From the NCBI RefSeq assembly GCF_002261225.1, contig NZ_NEVM01000002.1, positions 682,001 through 746,000 on the forward strand: a stretch of DNA of 64,000 nucleotides. Direction: 5' to 3'. This document shows, one piece after another, positions 41,915 to 49,391 of the stretch; the stretch's first letter is position 1, and each line of letters starts with the position of its first letter. The notes under the pieces were generated by a model. That model was not told where the DNA came from and searched no databases. It was given only the letters and a program-made list of their open reading frames with translations. Made by a program: the position numbers and the translations under genes. The stretch comes from Bordetella genomosp. 10 (GTDB lineage: Bacteria; Pseudomonadota; Gammaproteobacteria; Burkholderiales; Burkholderiaceae_B).

Positions 41915-42850
41915 ATGGCCACCAAGAAGAAAGTCGTGATCACCTGCGCCGTCACCGGCGCCATCCATACGCCCAGCATGTCGCCGTACCTGCCGGTGAC
42001 GGCCGACGAGATCGCCGAGGCCGCCATCGGCGCGGCCCGCGCGGGCGCCGCCATCCTGCACCTGCACGCGCGCGATCCCGAGACCGGCAAGCCGTCGCAG
42101 GATCCGGCGCTGTTCGAGCCCTTCCTCAAGCGCATCAAGGCCGAGACCGACGCCGTCGTCAACATCACCACGGGCGGCAGCCCGCACATGACGGTGGCCG
42201 AGCGCATGCGCCCGGCGTCGACCTTCAAGCCGGAAGTGGCGTCGCTGAACATGGGGTCGATGAATTTCGGCCTGTTCCCGATGCTCAACCGCTTCAAGGA
42301 ATTCAAGCACGACTGGGAGCGCGAGCACCTGGAGAACAGCCGTTCGCTGATCTTCCGCAACACCTACCAGGACATCGAGGACATCCTGACCATCGGCAAT
42401 GCCAACGGCACGCGCTTCGAGTTCGAGTGCTACGACATCAGCCACCTGTACAACCTCAAGCACTTCATGGATCGCGGCCTGATCAAGTCGCCGCCCTTCA
42501 TCCAGTCGGTGTTCGGCATCCTGGGCGGCATCGGGCCGGACCCCGAGGACCTGATGCATATGCGGCGCACGGCCGACCGGCTGTTCGGGACGGGGGGCTA
42601 CGAGTGGTCCATCCTCGGCGCCGGCCGCGCGCAGATTCCGCTGGCGACCATGGGCGCGGCGATGGGCTCGAACGTGCGCGTCGGCCTGGAGGATTCGCTG
42701 TGGATCGGGCCCGGGCAACTGGCGCAGTCCAACCGGTCGCAGGTCGAGCGCATCCGCACCATCATCGAAGCGCTCAACCTGGAAGTGGCCACGCCCGACG
42801 AGGCCCGCGAGAAGCTGGGCCTGAAGGGCGGAAACAACGTGGCGTTCTAG
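41915..42850 (+). CDS. Beta-keto acid cleavage enzyme (BKACE, DUF849)
   Basis: 311 residues, full length. The zinc-binding HLHARD (H49, H51) and the opening VVITCAVTGAIHTPSMSPYL are diagnostic, with NITTGGSPHMTVAERM further on. BKACE enzymes condense a 3-oxo acid with acetyl-CoA and cleave it to acetoacetate plus a new acyl-CoA. The preceding dehydrogenase gene fits the supply of the 3-oxo acid. Known members act on 3-keto-5-aminohexanoate, dehydrocarnitine and related compounds; the substrate here is unassigned. AGAGAGA stands upstream of ATG 41915. Confidence 0.9.
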   Translation: MATKKKVVITCAVTGAIHTPSMSPYLPVTADEIAEAAIGAARAGAAILHLHARDPETGKPSQDPALFEPFLKRIKAETDAVVNITTGGSPHMTVAERMRPASTFKPEVASLNMGSMNFGLFPMLNRFKEFKHDWEREHLENSRSLIFRNTYQDIEDILTIGNANGTRFEFECYDISHLYNLKHFMDRGLIKSPPFIQSVFGILGGIGPDPEDLMHMRRTADRLFGTGGYEWSILGAGRAQIPLATMGAAMGSNVRVGLEDSLWIGPGQLAQSNRSQVERIRTIIEALNLEVATPDEAREKLGLKGGNNVAF

Positions 42851-42880
42851 GCCACGGCACCCGCCCGGGCGCCGCGCCGT

Positions 42881-43951
42881 TCAGCCGGCGCGCCGCTTCA
42901 GCGCGCCGGCCAGTTCGTCGACGGTGAGCGCATGGCCGAAGTTGGCGGCATGGCGGGCCTTCAGCGTGAGTTCGGCGGCGAGGCGCAATTGCCCGTCGTC
43001 GATGTCACCCGCGCCCAGGGCCTTCAGCGTGGTGGGCAGGCCGGTGGCGGCGTACCAGTCCTCCAGTCCTGCCAGCACCCGGTCGTCGCGCCGTTCCAGA
43101 TCCAATTGAACCAGCAGCCCCAGGGCCACCTGCAAGCCGTGCATGGCGCGGCCCACGCCGGCGATGCGCGGCAAGCCGCGGGTCAGGGCGTGGGCGATGG
43201 ACAGGCCGCCGCTTTCGAAACCCAGGCCGCTCATCAGGATCATGGCTTCGACCGCGCGCTCGAATGCCGGGGTGGGCTGGCCGCTGCCCGCCGCCGACAA
43301 GGCCGCGGCGCCGTCGTCGATCAGCGTGCGGTAGCAACCGTCGGCGATCAACTGCGCCGTCAGCGTGGAGGCGCCGCCGTACATATTGGGACCGCCCGCC
43401 GCATGGCACTGCGCCGCTTCGAATTTCTTGGAAATGGCATCGCCCAGGCCGGCGCGGAAGAAATGCGCGGGCGCGGTCGCCACCAGGGCCGTATCGACGA
43501 TCACCATCGTCGGGTTGAACAGCATGTGCTCGACCGCCACCAGGTTGTGATGCTCGTCATACAGCACATAGTTCTTGCTGGTGGGCGCGTCGTTGGAGGC
43601 GACCGTCGGCACGGTGACCAGGTGGCCGTGCAGGGCGCGGGCCACGGCCTTGCCGGCGTCCAGCGCCTTGCCGCCGCCCACGGCCACCACCGCGCGGGCC
43701 GGCGTGGCGGCGGCGCGCCGGCACAGCGCCTGGATGGAGGCCGGCGTCATTTCGCCTTCGACCGGCAGGACGTGGGTGGCGACCCCGCTCGCCTCGCACA
43801 GGCCGCGCAGCCGCGCGCCGTGGACGTCGAGGACGTAGCTGTCGATGACCAGCGCGGCGTGCGGGCCGAACAGCGCCATCGCCTCGCCCAGACGCGCGAC
43901 GGCGTCCGGCCCCTGGATGTAGCGGCTGGGGCCGCCGAATATTTTCAGCAC
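42881..43951 (-). CDS. Iron-type (group III) alcohol dehydrogenase, glycerol-dehydrogenase-like
   Basis: 356 residues. NAD-binding AVGGGKALDAGKAVA lies near 90-105, followed by VPTVASNDAPTS. Metal ligands of the glycerol dehydrogenase family are visible in GLGDAISKK (Asp), IAHALTRG (His) and GRAMHGLQVALGLL (His). It oxidises a polyol or hydroxy compound in the cytosol. It converges with the BKACE gene and follows the GntR gene on the same strand, 120 bp downstream, in the middle of the catabolic island. Confidence 0.88.
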   Translation of the reverse strand: MLKIFGGPSRYIQGPDAVARLGEAMALFGPHAALVIDSYVLDVHGARLRGLCEASGVATHVLPVEGEMTPASIQALCRRAAATPARAVVAVGGGKALDAGKAVARALHGHLVTVPTVASNDAPTSKNYVLYDEHHNLVAVEHMLFNPTMVIVDTALVATAPAHFFRAGLGDAISKKFEAAQCHAAGGPNMYGGASTLTAQLIADGCYRTLIDDGAAALSAAGSGQPTPAFERAVEAMILMSGLGFESGGLSIAHALTRGLPRIAGVGRAMHGLQVALGLLVQLDLERRDDRVLAGLEDWYAATGLPTTLKALGAGDIDDGQLRLAAELTLKARHAANFGHALTVDELAGALKRRAG

Positions 43952-44071
43952 GATGTCTCCTCGTTCTTATGTCGTCTTGTCCGGCGGGCCCTGCGGCCGG
44001 GGCCGCCGCGCTCGCCGCGCCGCGGATGCGGCGGCCATGCTTCCGACGGCCGCCTGCCGCGCGGCCGGGCG

Positions 44072-44782
44072 TCATTTCCTCGCCGGCACGGCGTCTTCCA
44101 GCGCTTCCTGTTCCTTTTCCTTCTCGATCAGCCAGTCGATCATGATCTTGCCGCCCCAGGAAATGTCGGCTTGCAGGGCCGCGCGCGCGGCTTCGGCGTC
44201 GCGCGCCTTCAAGGCCTCGAGCACGGCTTCATGCCGGTGCTGGCCCTGCGAATAATCCAGGCCGGCGGTCTTGACGTGGAAGACTTTCAGGATGGGGCCG
44301 GTAATGACCCAGAACGATTCCACCGTGGTGCGCAGCACCGGCATGCGGCTGGCTTCGAGGATCGCGAAGTGGAACTTGCGGTTCAGGTAGCTGGCGCGCT
44401 TGGGGTCGGTGGAGGTGCAGCCGATGAACTGCGCCTGCAGGGCCACCAGGTTGTCGAGCTGCTTGGGGGTGATCTGGCGCGCGGCCTCCGCGGCGCCCAT
44501 GCCTTCCAGGTGGAAGCGGATCTGCTGGATTTCGCTGAGCTTGGCCGAATTGACGTAGGGCACGTAGACGGCGGTGGCCGCCTGCATTTCCAGGCCTTGC
44601 TCGCTGATCAGGCGGAAGATGGCTTCGCGCACCGGCGTGATGGAGACGCCCAGGGCCTGCGCGAGCTCGCCGATGATCAGGCGTTCCCCCGGCTCGTACT
44701 GGCCGTTGATCAGGGCTTCGCGGATTTCGTTGTAGACCCGGACCGAGAGATTTTCTTTCTTGACCGGCTTCAGGTTGACCAT
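44072..44782 (-). CDS. GntR regulator, FCD-domain subfamily
   Basis: 236 residues from ATG 44782. Winged helix: INGQYEPGERLIIGELAQAL then GVSITPVREAIFRLISEQGL (about 25-65). The all-helical FCD domain follows, with LNRKFHFAILEAS and GQHRHEAVLEAL. It is divergent from the split transketolase operon, and an AT-rich palindrome in the gap also occurs 5 kb away before the liv and SDR/BKACE genes. It is the best candidate regulator of the whole second half of the island. Confidence 0.9.
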   Translation of the reverse strand: MVNLKPVKKENLSVRVYNEIREALINGQYEPGERLIIGELAQALGVSITPVREAIFRLISEQGLEMQAATAVYVPYVNSAKLSEIQQIRFHLEGMGAAEAARQITPKQLDNLVALQAQFIGCTSTDPKRASYLNRKFHFAILEASRMPVLRTTVESFWVITGPILKVFHVKTAGLDYSQGQHRHEAVLEALKARDAEAARAALQADISWGGKIMIDWLIEKEKEQEALEDAVPARK

Positions 44783-44854
44783 GTCTTGCGCGTCGAAAAA
44801 AGGGAGAGGAAATTTTAGCCTGCGCCGCGCTTTTTTCGGCTTATTCGCTATATT

Positions 44855-44867
44855 ATATATCATATAT
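44855..44867. promoter_or_regulatory. AT-rich palindrome, shared operator copy 2
   Basis: ATATAT-C-ATATAT followed by TTTTA matches the site at 39921 over 18 bases, apart from the symmetric centre base. It lies 26 bp before the transketolase start and 73 bp before the divergent gntR start, a position suited to repression of both. Confidence 0.65.
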
Positions 44868-44892
44868 TTTTACGATAACGAGGAGACAGACC

Positions 44893-45786
44893 ATGGCCCA
44901 AGCGCCTGGCGCGCCCGTCGAGGCGCATCCCGCAAGCGGGGCGGCGGCCCTGGCGCCCGAGCAACTGGCGCGCTTGCGGGAGAAGGCCCGCTTCATCCGC
45001 CTGGAAACGCTGCGGCTGATCGAGATCGCCAAGGTGGGACACTACAGTTCGGTGTTTTCCTGCGCGGAGATCTTCGCCGCGCTCTATTACGACGTCATGC
45101 GCCTGCGCGACGGCGATCCGGGCTGGGCCGGCCGCGACCGCTTCCTCATGGGCAAGGGCCATGCCGCGGTGGGCCTGTTTCCCGTGCTGGCGGACCACGG
45201 CTTTTTCGACAAGTCGCTGCTGGACGGCTACACGCGCCTGGGCAGCCCGCTGGGCGACCATCCGGACATGACCAAGGTGCCGGGCGTCGACTTCAGTTCG
45301 GGCTCCATCGGCCATGCCTTGTCCAACGGCGCCGGCATGGCGCTGGGCGGCCGCCTGGCCGGCGGCGATTTCGATGTCTTCGTCATGCTGGGAGACGGCG
45401 AGATGCAGGAAGGGCAGGTGTGGGAAGCCGCGCTGTTCGCCGCCCACCATCGCCTGGGCCGGCTGGTGGCCATCGTCGACCGCAACGGCTATCAGCTCGA
45501 CGGCAAGGTCGACGACGTCATGGGCGTCGAATCGCTCAAGGACAAATGGTCCAGCTTCGGCTGGCAGGTGCACGAGGTCGACGGCCACGACCTGGCGGCG
45601 CTGGCGCCCCTGCTGCGCCGGCTCAAGGCGGACCGGACGCGCGCGCAACCGGCCTGCGTGATCGCGCGCACCGTCAAGGGCAAGGGCGTGTCCTACATGG
45701 AGAAGGAGCCCGGCTGGCATCTGGGATATCTGGCCCCGGAAGACGCGCGGCGCGCGCGCGAAGAAATCATGGCGCGGGAGATCTGA
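44893..45786 (+). CDS. Transketolase, N-terminal (TPP-binding) subunit
   Basis: 297 residues, the half-length typical of split transketolases. KGHAAVGLFPVLADHGFF lies near residues 85-102, and the thiamine-diphosphate motif GDGEMQEG ... IVDRNGYQLDG near 165-200. ATG 44893 has ACGAGGAGA upstream. With the next gene it makes a complete enzyme that moves a two-carbon ketol unit between sugars. Split transketolases in catabolic clusters often act on unusual sugars (for example sulfofructose), so this is probably pathway-specific. Confidence 0.92.
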   Translation: MAQAPGAPVEAHPASGAAALAPEQLARLREKARFIRLETLRLIEIAKVGHYSSVFSCAEIFAALYYDVMRLRDGDPGWAGRDRFLMGKGHAAVGLFPVLADHGFFDKSLLDGYTRLGSPLGDHPDMTKVPGVDFSSGSIGHALSNGAGMALGGRLAGGDFDVFVMLGDGEMQEGQVWEAALFAAHHRLGRLVAIVDRNGYQLDGKVDDVMGVESLKDKWSSFGWQVHEVDGHDLAALAPLLRRLKADRTRAQPACVIARTVKGKGVSYMEKEPGWHLGYLAPEDARRAREEIMAREI

Positions 45787-45788
45787 CG

Positions 45789-46880
45789 ATGACACGGCAA
45801 GCGAATTCCAGGGACGGGCAGGGCGAAGGGCATGCGCGGAATGACGCGGACCGCGGCGGCGCCGTGGGCGCCGGCACGCACGTCGAGGCGGCCGCGCCGC
45901 GCTCGCCGGACTCCTGGCAGTACCGCGCGCTGAACGCGCTCAATCCCGGGCTGTCCTATTTGTCGGATGCCTTGATTGAATTGACGCAGGCGGGCCATCC
46001 CATCGTGGCGGGCGCCGCCGACCTGCAGTATTCCAACGGCCTGAACCGCTACGCCCAGGCCTATCCCGAGCGGTACGTACAATTCGGCATCTCGGAGCAG
46101 AACATGGTGTCGGCGGCGGCCGGGCTGGCGACGACCGGGCACATGCCTTTCGTCGCCACCTTCGCGTCCTTCCTGGGACTGCTGTGCTGCGAACAGATCC
46201 GCATGGACGTGGCCTATACGCGGCTGCCGGTGCGGCTGATCGGGCACCATACCGGCATCAGCCTGGGTTTCTACGGCACCTCGCATCACGCCACGGAAGA
46301 TATCTCCACCATGCGCGCCATCGCGGGCTTGACCGTGGTGTCGCCCGCCGACGGGCCGCAACTGGCGTCGGCGATCAAGGCCTCGGTCGACTGGCCGGAG
46401 CCCATCTATTTCCGCATCGGCCGCGGGCGCGAGCCGCAGGTGTACCAGGACGGGCAGCCCTTCAGCTTCGGCAAGGCCATCGTGCACGCCGAGGGCGCGG
46501 ACCTGACGCTGATCGCCTGCGGCATCGGCGTGCGGGCGGCGCTGGACGCCGCCCAGGCCTTGCGCGCCGAGGGCCATTCCGTGGGCGTCGTCGACATGCC
46601 CACCATCAAGCCGCTGGACCGCGAGGCGGTGCTGCGCGCGGCCGCCGGCTGCCGTTTGCTGGTCACGGTGGAAGAACACAACGTGCTGGGCGGGCTGGGG
46701 TCGGCGGTGGCCGAGGTGCTGGCCGACGAAGGCCTGGGCGTGCGCCTGTACCGTCACGGCATCCAGGACGAGTACAGCCTGATCGCGCCGCCGACCACGC
46801 TGTACGCCCACTATCGTCTGGACGCCGACGGCGTGGCCCAGGTGGCCCGCGAACAACTTGCCAAGGGGAAACGAGGATGA
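45789..46880 (+). CDS. Transketolase, C-terminal subunit
   Basis: 363 residues, 2 bp after the N-terminal subunit gene. The first 45 residues are a charged, probably disordered leader. The pyrimidine-binding domain follows with FGISEQNMVSAAAGLATTGH (catalytic glutamate of the ISEQ motif, about residue 103), then HHTGISLGFYGTSHHATEDI. The C-terminal domain is marked by EHNVLGGLGSAVAEVL. Its stop overlaps the next gene (ATGA). Confidence 0.92.
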   Translation: MTRQANSRDGQGEGHARNDADRGGAVGAGTHVEAAAPRSPDSWQYRALNALNPGLSYLSDALIELTQAGHPIVAGAADLQYSNGLNRYAQAYPERYVQFGISEQNMVSAAAGLATTGHMPFVATFASFLGLLCCEQIRMDVAYTRLPVRLIGHHTGISLGFYGTSHHATEDISTMRAIAGLTVVSPADGPQLASAIKASVDWPEPIYFRIGRGREPQVYQDGQPFSFGKAIVHAEGADLTLIACGIGVRAALDAAQALRAEGHSVGVVDMPTIKPLDREAVLRAAAGCRLLVTVEEHNVLGGLGSAVAEVLADEGLGVRLYRHGIQDEYSLIAPPTTLYAHYRLDADGVAQVAREQLAKGKRG

Positions 46881-47734
46881 AGACGCCGACGGCCACCGAC
46901 ACGGCCACCACCAAGAACGCGACCATTACCATTACCGGCGAAACCCGGATCTACGGCATCCTGGCCGATCCCATCCATCACGTGCAGACGCCGCAGCGGA
47001 TGAACGAGCATTTCGCCGCGCTGGGCCATGACGGCGTGCTGGTGCCGCTGCACGCGGGCGCGGACACGCTGGCGCAGGTCATCCAGGGACTGCGCGGCCT
47101 GCGCAACCTGGGCGGCGTCATCGTGACGGTGCCGCACAAGACCGCCATCGTCGGGCTGTGCGACGAGGTCAGCGACAGCGCGCGCCTGATCGGCGCCGCC
47201 AACGTGGTGCGGCGCGAGGCCGACGGCCGCATGGTCGGCCACATGCTCGACGGCGAGGGATTCGTCGGCGGCCTGCGCGACGCCGGCGTGGAGCCGCGCG
47301 GCCGCAGCGCCTACCTGGCGGGCGCCGGCGGCGCCGCCAACGCCATCGCCTTCGCGCTGGTGCAGGCCGGCGTGTCGCGCCTGACCATCGCCAACCGCAC
47401 CCGCGCCAAGGCCGAGGACTTGAAGCAGCGCCTGGCGCGGCTGGATGCCGCCGCCGACGTCGTCGTGGGCACGCCCGATCCCTCGGGCCACGACCTGGTG
47501 GTCAACGCCACCTCGCTGGGCTTGCGCGAGGGCGATGCGCTGCCGCTGGACGCGGCGCGGCTGACGCCGGACCAGCGGGTGTGCGAGATCATCATGCAGC
47601 CGCGCGAGACGGCGCTGTTGCGGGCGGCGCGGCAACGGGGCTGCCCGGTCCACTACGGCGCGCCCATGCTGGCGGCGCAGATCGCCCTGATGGCGCGGTT
47701 CCTGGGCGTGCCCGGGCCGGCGGCCGCGGCTTGA
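46877..47734 (+). CDS. Shikimate dehydrogenase-like protein with altered substrate pocket
   Basis: 285 residues, coupled to the transketolase gene by ATGA. The AroE fold is clear: catalytic lysine in VTVPHK (K88), aspartate in LDGEGF (D125), NADP-binding GAGGAANAIAFAL and the ANRTRAKAEDL loop. The shikimate-carboxylate-binding serines are not conserved: where AroE has H-S-x-S-P, this protein has H-V-Q-T-P at 35-39, and N-T-D-G-x-G is L-D-G-E-G. It therefore probably acts on a different hydroxy/oxo acid or polyol. In this context it should be a catabolic dehydrogenase, not biosynthetic AroE. Confidence 0.85.
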   Translation: MKTPTATDTATTKNATITITGETRIYGILADPIHHVQTPQRMNEHFAALGHDGVLVPLHAGADTLAQVIQGLRGLRNLGGVIVTVPHKTAIVGLCDEVSDSARLIGAANVVRREADGRMVGHMLDGEGFVGGLRDAGVEPRGRSAYLAGAGGAANAIAFALVQAGVSRLTIANRTRAKAEDLKQRLARLDAAADVVVGTPDPSGHDLVVNATSLGLREGDALPLDAARLTPDQRVCEIIMQPRETALLRAARQRGCPVHYGAPMLAAQIALMARFLGVPGPAAAA

Positions 47735-47750
47735 GGCCAGAGGAAGGGCC

Positions 47751-49337
47751 ATGGCCGATTTCGATTTCATCATCGCCGGCGGCGGCACCGCCGGCTGCAT
47801 CCTGGCCAACCGGCTGACCGCCGACGGCCGCCATCGCGTGCTGCTGATCGAGGCGGGCGAGGATGCCGCCAGCATGTGGGTCGGCATCCCCGCCGGCTTC
47901 AGCAAGCTGCTGGTGGACCCGCGCTTCAACTGGTGCTTCGCCACCGAGCCCGAGGAAAACACGCGCGGCCGCGTGATTTCCGTGCCGCGCGGCAAGGGCC
48001 TGGGCGGTTCGACGCTGATCAATGGCGGCATCTACGTGCGCGGCCAGCGGCAGGACTACGACGGCTGGGCGGCGGCGGGCGCAGCGGGCTGGAGCTACGC
48101 GGAGGTCGAGCCCTATTTCCGCCGGCTGGAGCGCTATGCGCAGGGCGGTCCGTCGCGCGGCAAGGACGGCCCCATGTACCTGACCCAGGTGCGCGAGCGC
48201 TATCCGCTGGCCGATGCCTTTTTGGCGGCGGCGCGCGAAGACGGGCAGCGCATCAACGAGGACTACAACGGCGAACGCCAGGAAGGCTTCGGCTATTACC
48301 AGGTGCTGCAGAAGGACGGCCGCCGCTGGAGCGCCGCCGACGGTTACCTGAAGCCGGCGCGCGGCCGCGCCAACCTGCGCGTGGAGTCCGAGGCGCGGGT
48401 GCTGCGCCTGGTGTTCGAGGGAAAGCGCTGCGTGGGCGTGGTCTATCGCCAGCGCGGCCAGGACGTGACCGTGCGCGCCGCGCGCGAGGTCCTGCTGTGC
48501 ATGGGCGCGGTGCAGTCGCCGCAGATGCTGGAGCTGTCCGGGATCGGCGATCCGGAACGCCTGCGGGCCCTGGGCGTTTCGCTGGTGCACGCGGCGCCGC
48601 AGGTGGGCGAGAACTACATCGATCACTACGCGACGCGCATGAACTGGCGGGTCAAGGGGACGGTGACCTTGAACGAGATGTCGCGCGGCTGGCGGCTGGC
48701 GCGCCAGGTCGCGCTCTACTATGCCGCCCGGCGCGGCATACTCACCCTGGGGACCGGCCTGGTGCACGGCTTCGTCAAGTCGCGGCCGGAGATGGCGGAG
48801 CCCGACGTGCAGTATTTCTTCGTGCACGCCAGCTACGCCAACGCGGCCGAACGCATCCTCGACCGGCACCCGGGCATGACGCTGGGGGTGGCGCAGTTGC
48901 GGCCGCAATCGGTGGGCAGCATCCACGCCCGCACGCCCGATCCCGCCGACGCGCCGGCCATCCGGCCCAACTTCCTGGCCGCCCAGGCCGACCGCGATGC
49001 CCTGGTGCACGGCATGGAAGCGGCGCGCCGCATCGTCGGCCGGCCCGCGATGGCGCGCTACATCGACGCCGAGACCAGTCCGGGCGCGGCGGTGCGCAGC
49101 TACGACGAATGGCTGGACTTCGCGCGGCGCAACGGGCAGACCATCTATCACCCCATCGGCACCTGCCGCATGGGCGAGGACGAGGCCGCGGTCACCGATC
49201 CGCGCCTGCGCGTGCGCGGCGTGCAAGGGCTGCGCGTGGTCGATGCGTCGGTCATGCCCAGGATGGTCTCCGGCAACACGCAGGCCGCGGTGATGATGGT
49301 GGCGGAGAAGGCCGCGGACCTGATCCTGGAACGCTGA
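47751..49337 (+). CDS. GMC-family FAD oxidoreductase (choline dehydrogenase-like)
   Basis: 528 residues. The N-terminal FAD motif is FIIAGGGTAGCILANRL, followed by the GMC signature GKGLGGSTLINGGIYVRGQ (about residues 82-100). LCMGAVQSPQMLELSGIGDP is the second signature, and catalytic His lies in YHPIGTCRMG (about 462-471). It oxidises a primary alcohol or polyol and passes electrons to a membrane acceptor or oxygen. It is the last gene of the transketolase operon, 16 bp after the AroE-like gene. The substrate is unknown. Confidence 0.92.
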   Translation: MADFDFIIAGGGTAGCILANRLTADGRHRVLLIEAGEDAASMWVGIPAGFSKLLVDPRFNWCFATEPEENTRGRVISVPRGKGLGGSTLINGGIYVRGQRQDYDGWAAAGAAGWSYAEVEPYFRRLERYAQGGPSRGKDGPMYLTQVRERYPLADAFLAAAREDGQRINEDYNGERQEGFGYYQVLQKDGRRWSAADGYLKPARGRANLRVESEARVLRLVFEGKRCVGVVYRQRGQDVTVRAAREVLLCMGAVQSPQMLELSGIGDPERLRALGVSLVHAAPQVGENYIDHYATRMNWRVKGTVTLNEMSRGWRLARQVALYYAARRGILTLGTGLVHGFVKSRPEMAEPDVQYFFVHASYANAAERILDRHPGMTLGVAQLRPQSVGSIHARTPDPADAPAIRPNFLAAQADRDALVHGMEAARRIVGRPAMARYIDAETSPGAAVRSYDEWLDFARRNGQTIYHPIGTCRMGEDEAAVTDPRLRVRGVQGLRVVDASVMPRMVSGNTQAAVMMVAEKAADLILER

Positions 49338-49391
49338 CTGGCGCCGTGTCCCGGCGCTGCGCGCCCATGCGCCCATGGCCGCTTCTCCGGC

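Noticed and set aside
40900..42850. Carnitine degradation operon.
   Set aside because: The dehydrogenase-BKACE pair fits, but no betainyl-CoA thioesterase, carnitine transporter or betaine demethylation genes accompany it, and the dehydrogenase looks closer to lambda-crystallin.
46877..47734. Housekeeping aroE.
   Set aside because: The substrate-binding serines are changed and the gene sits in a catabolic operon with transketolase and GMC oxidase genes.
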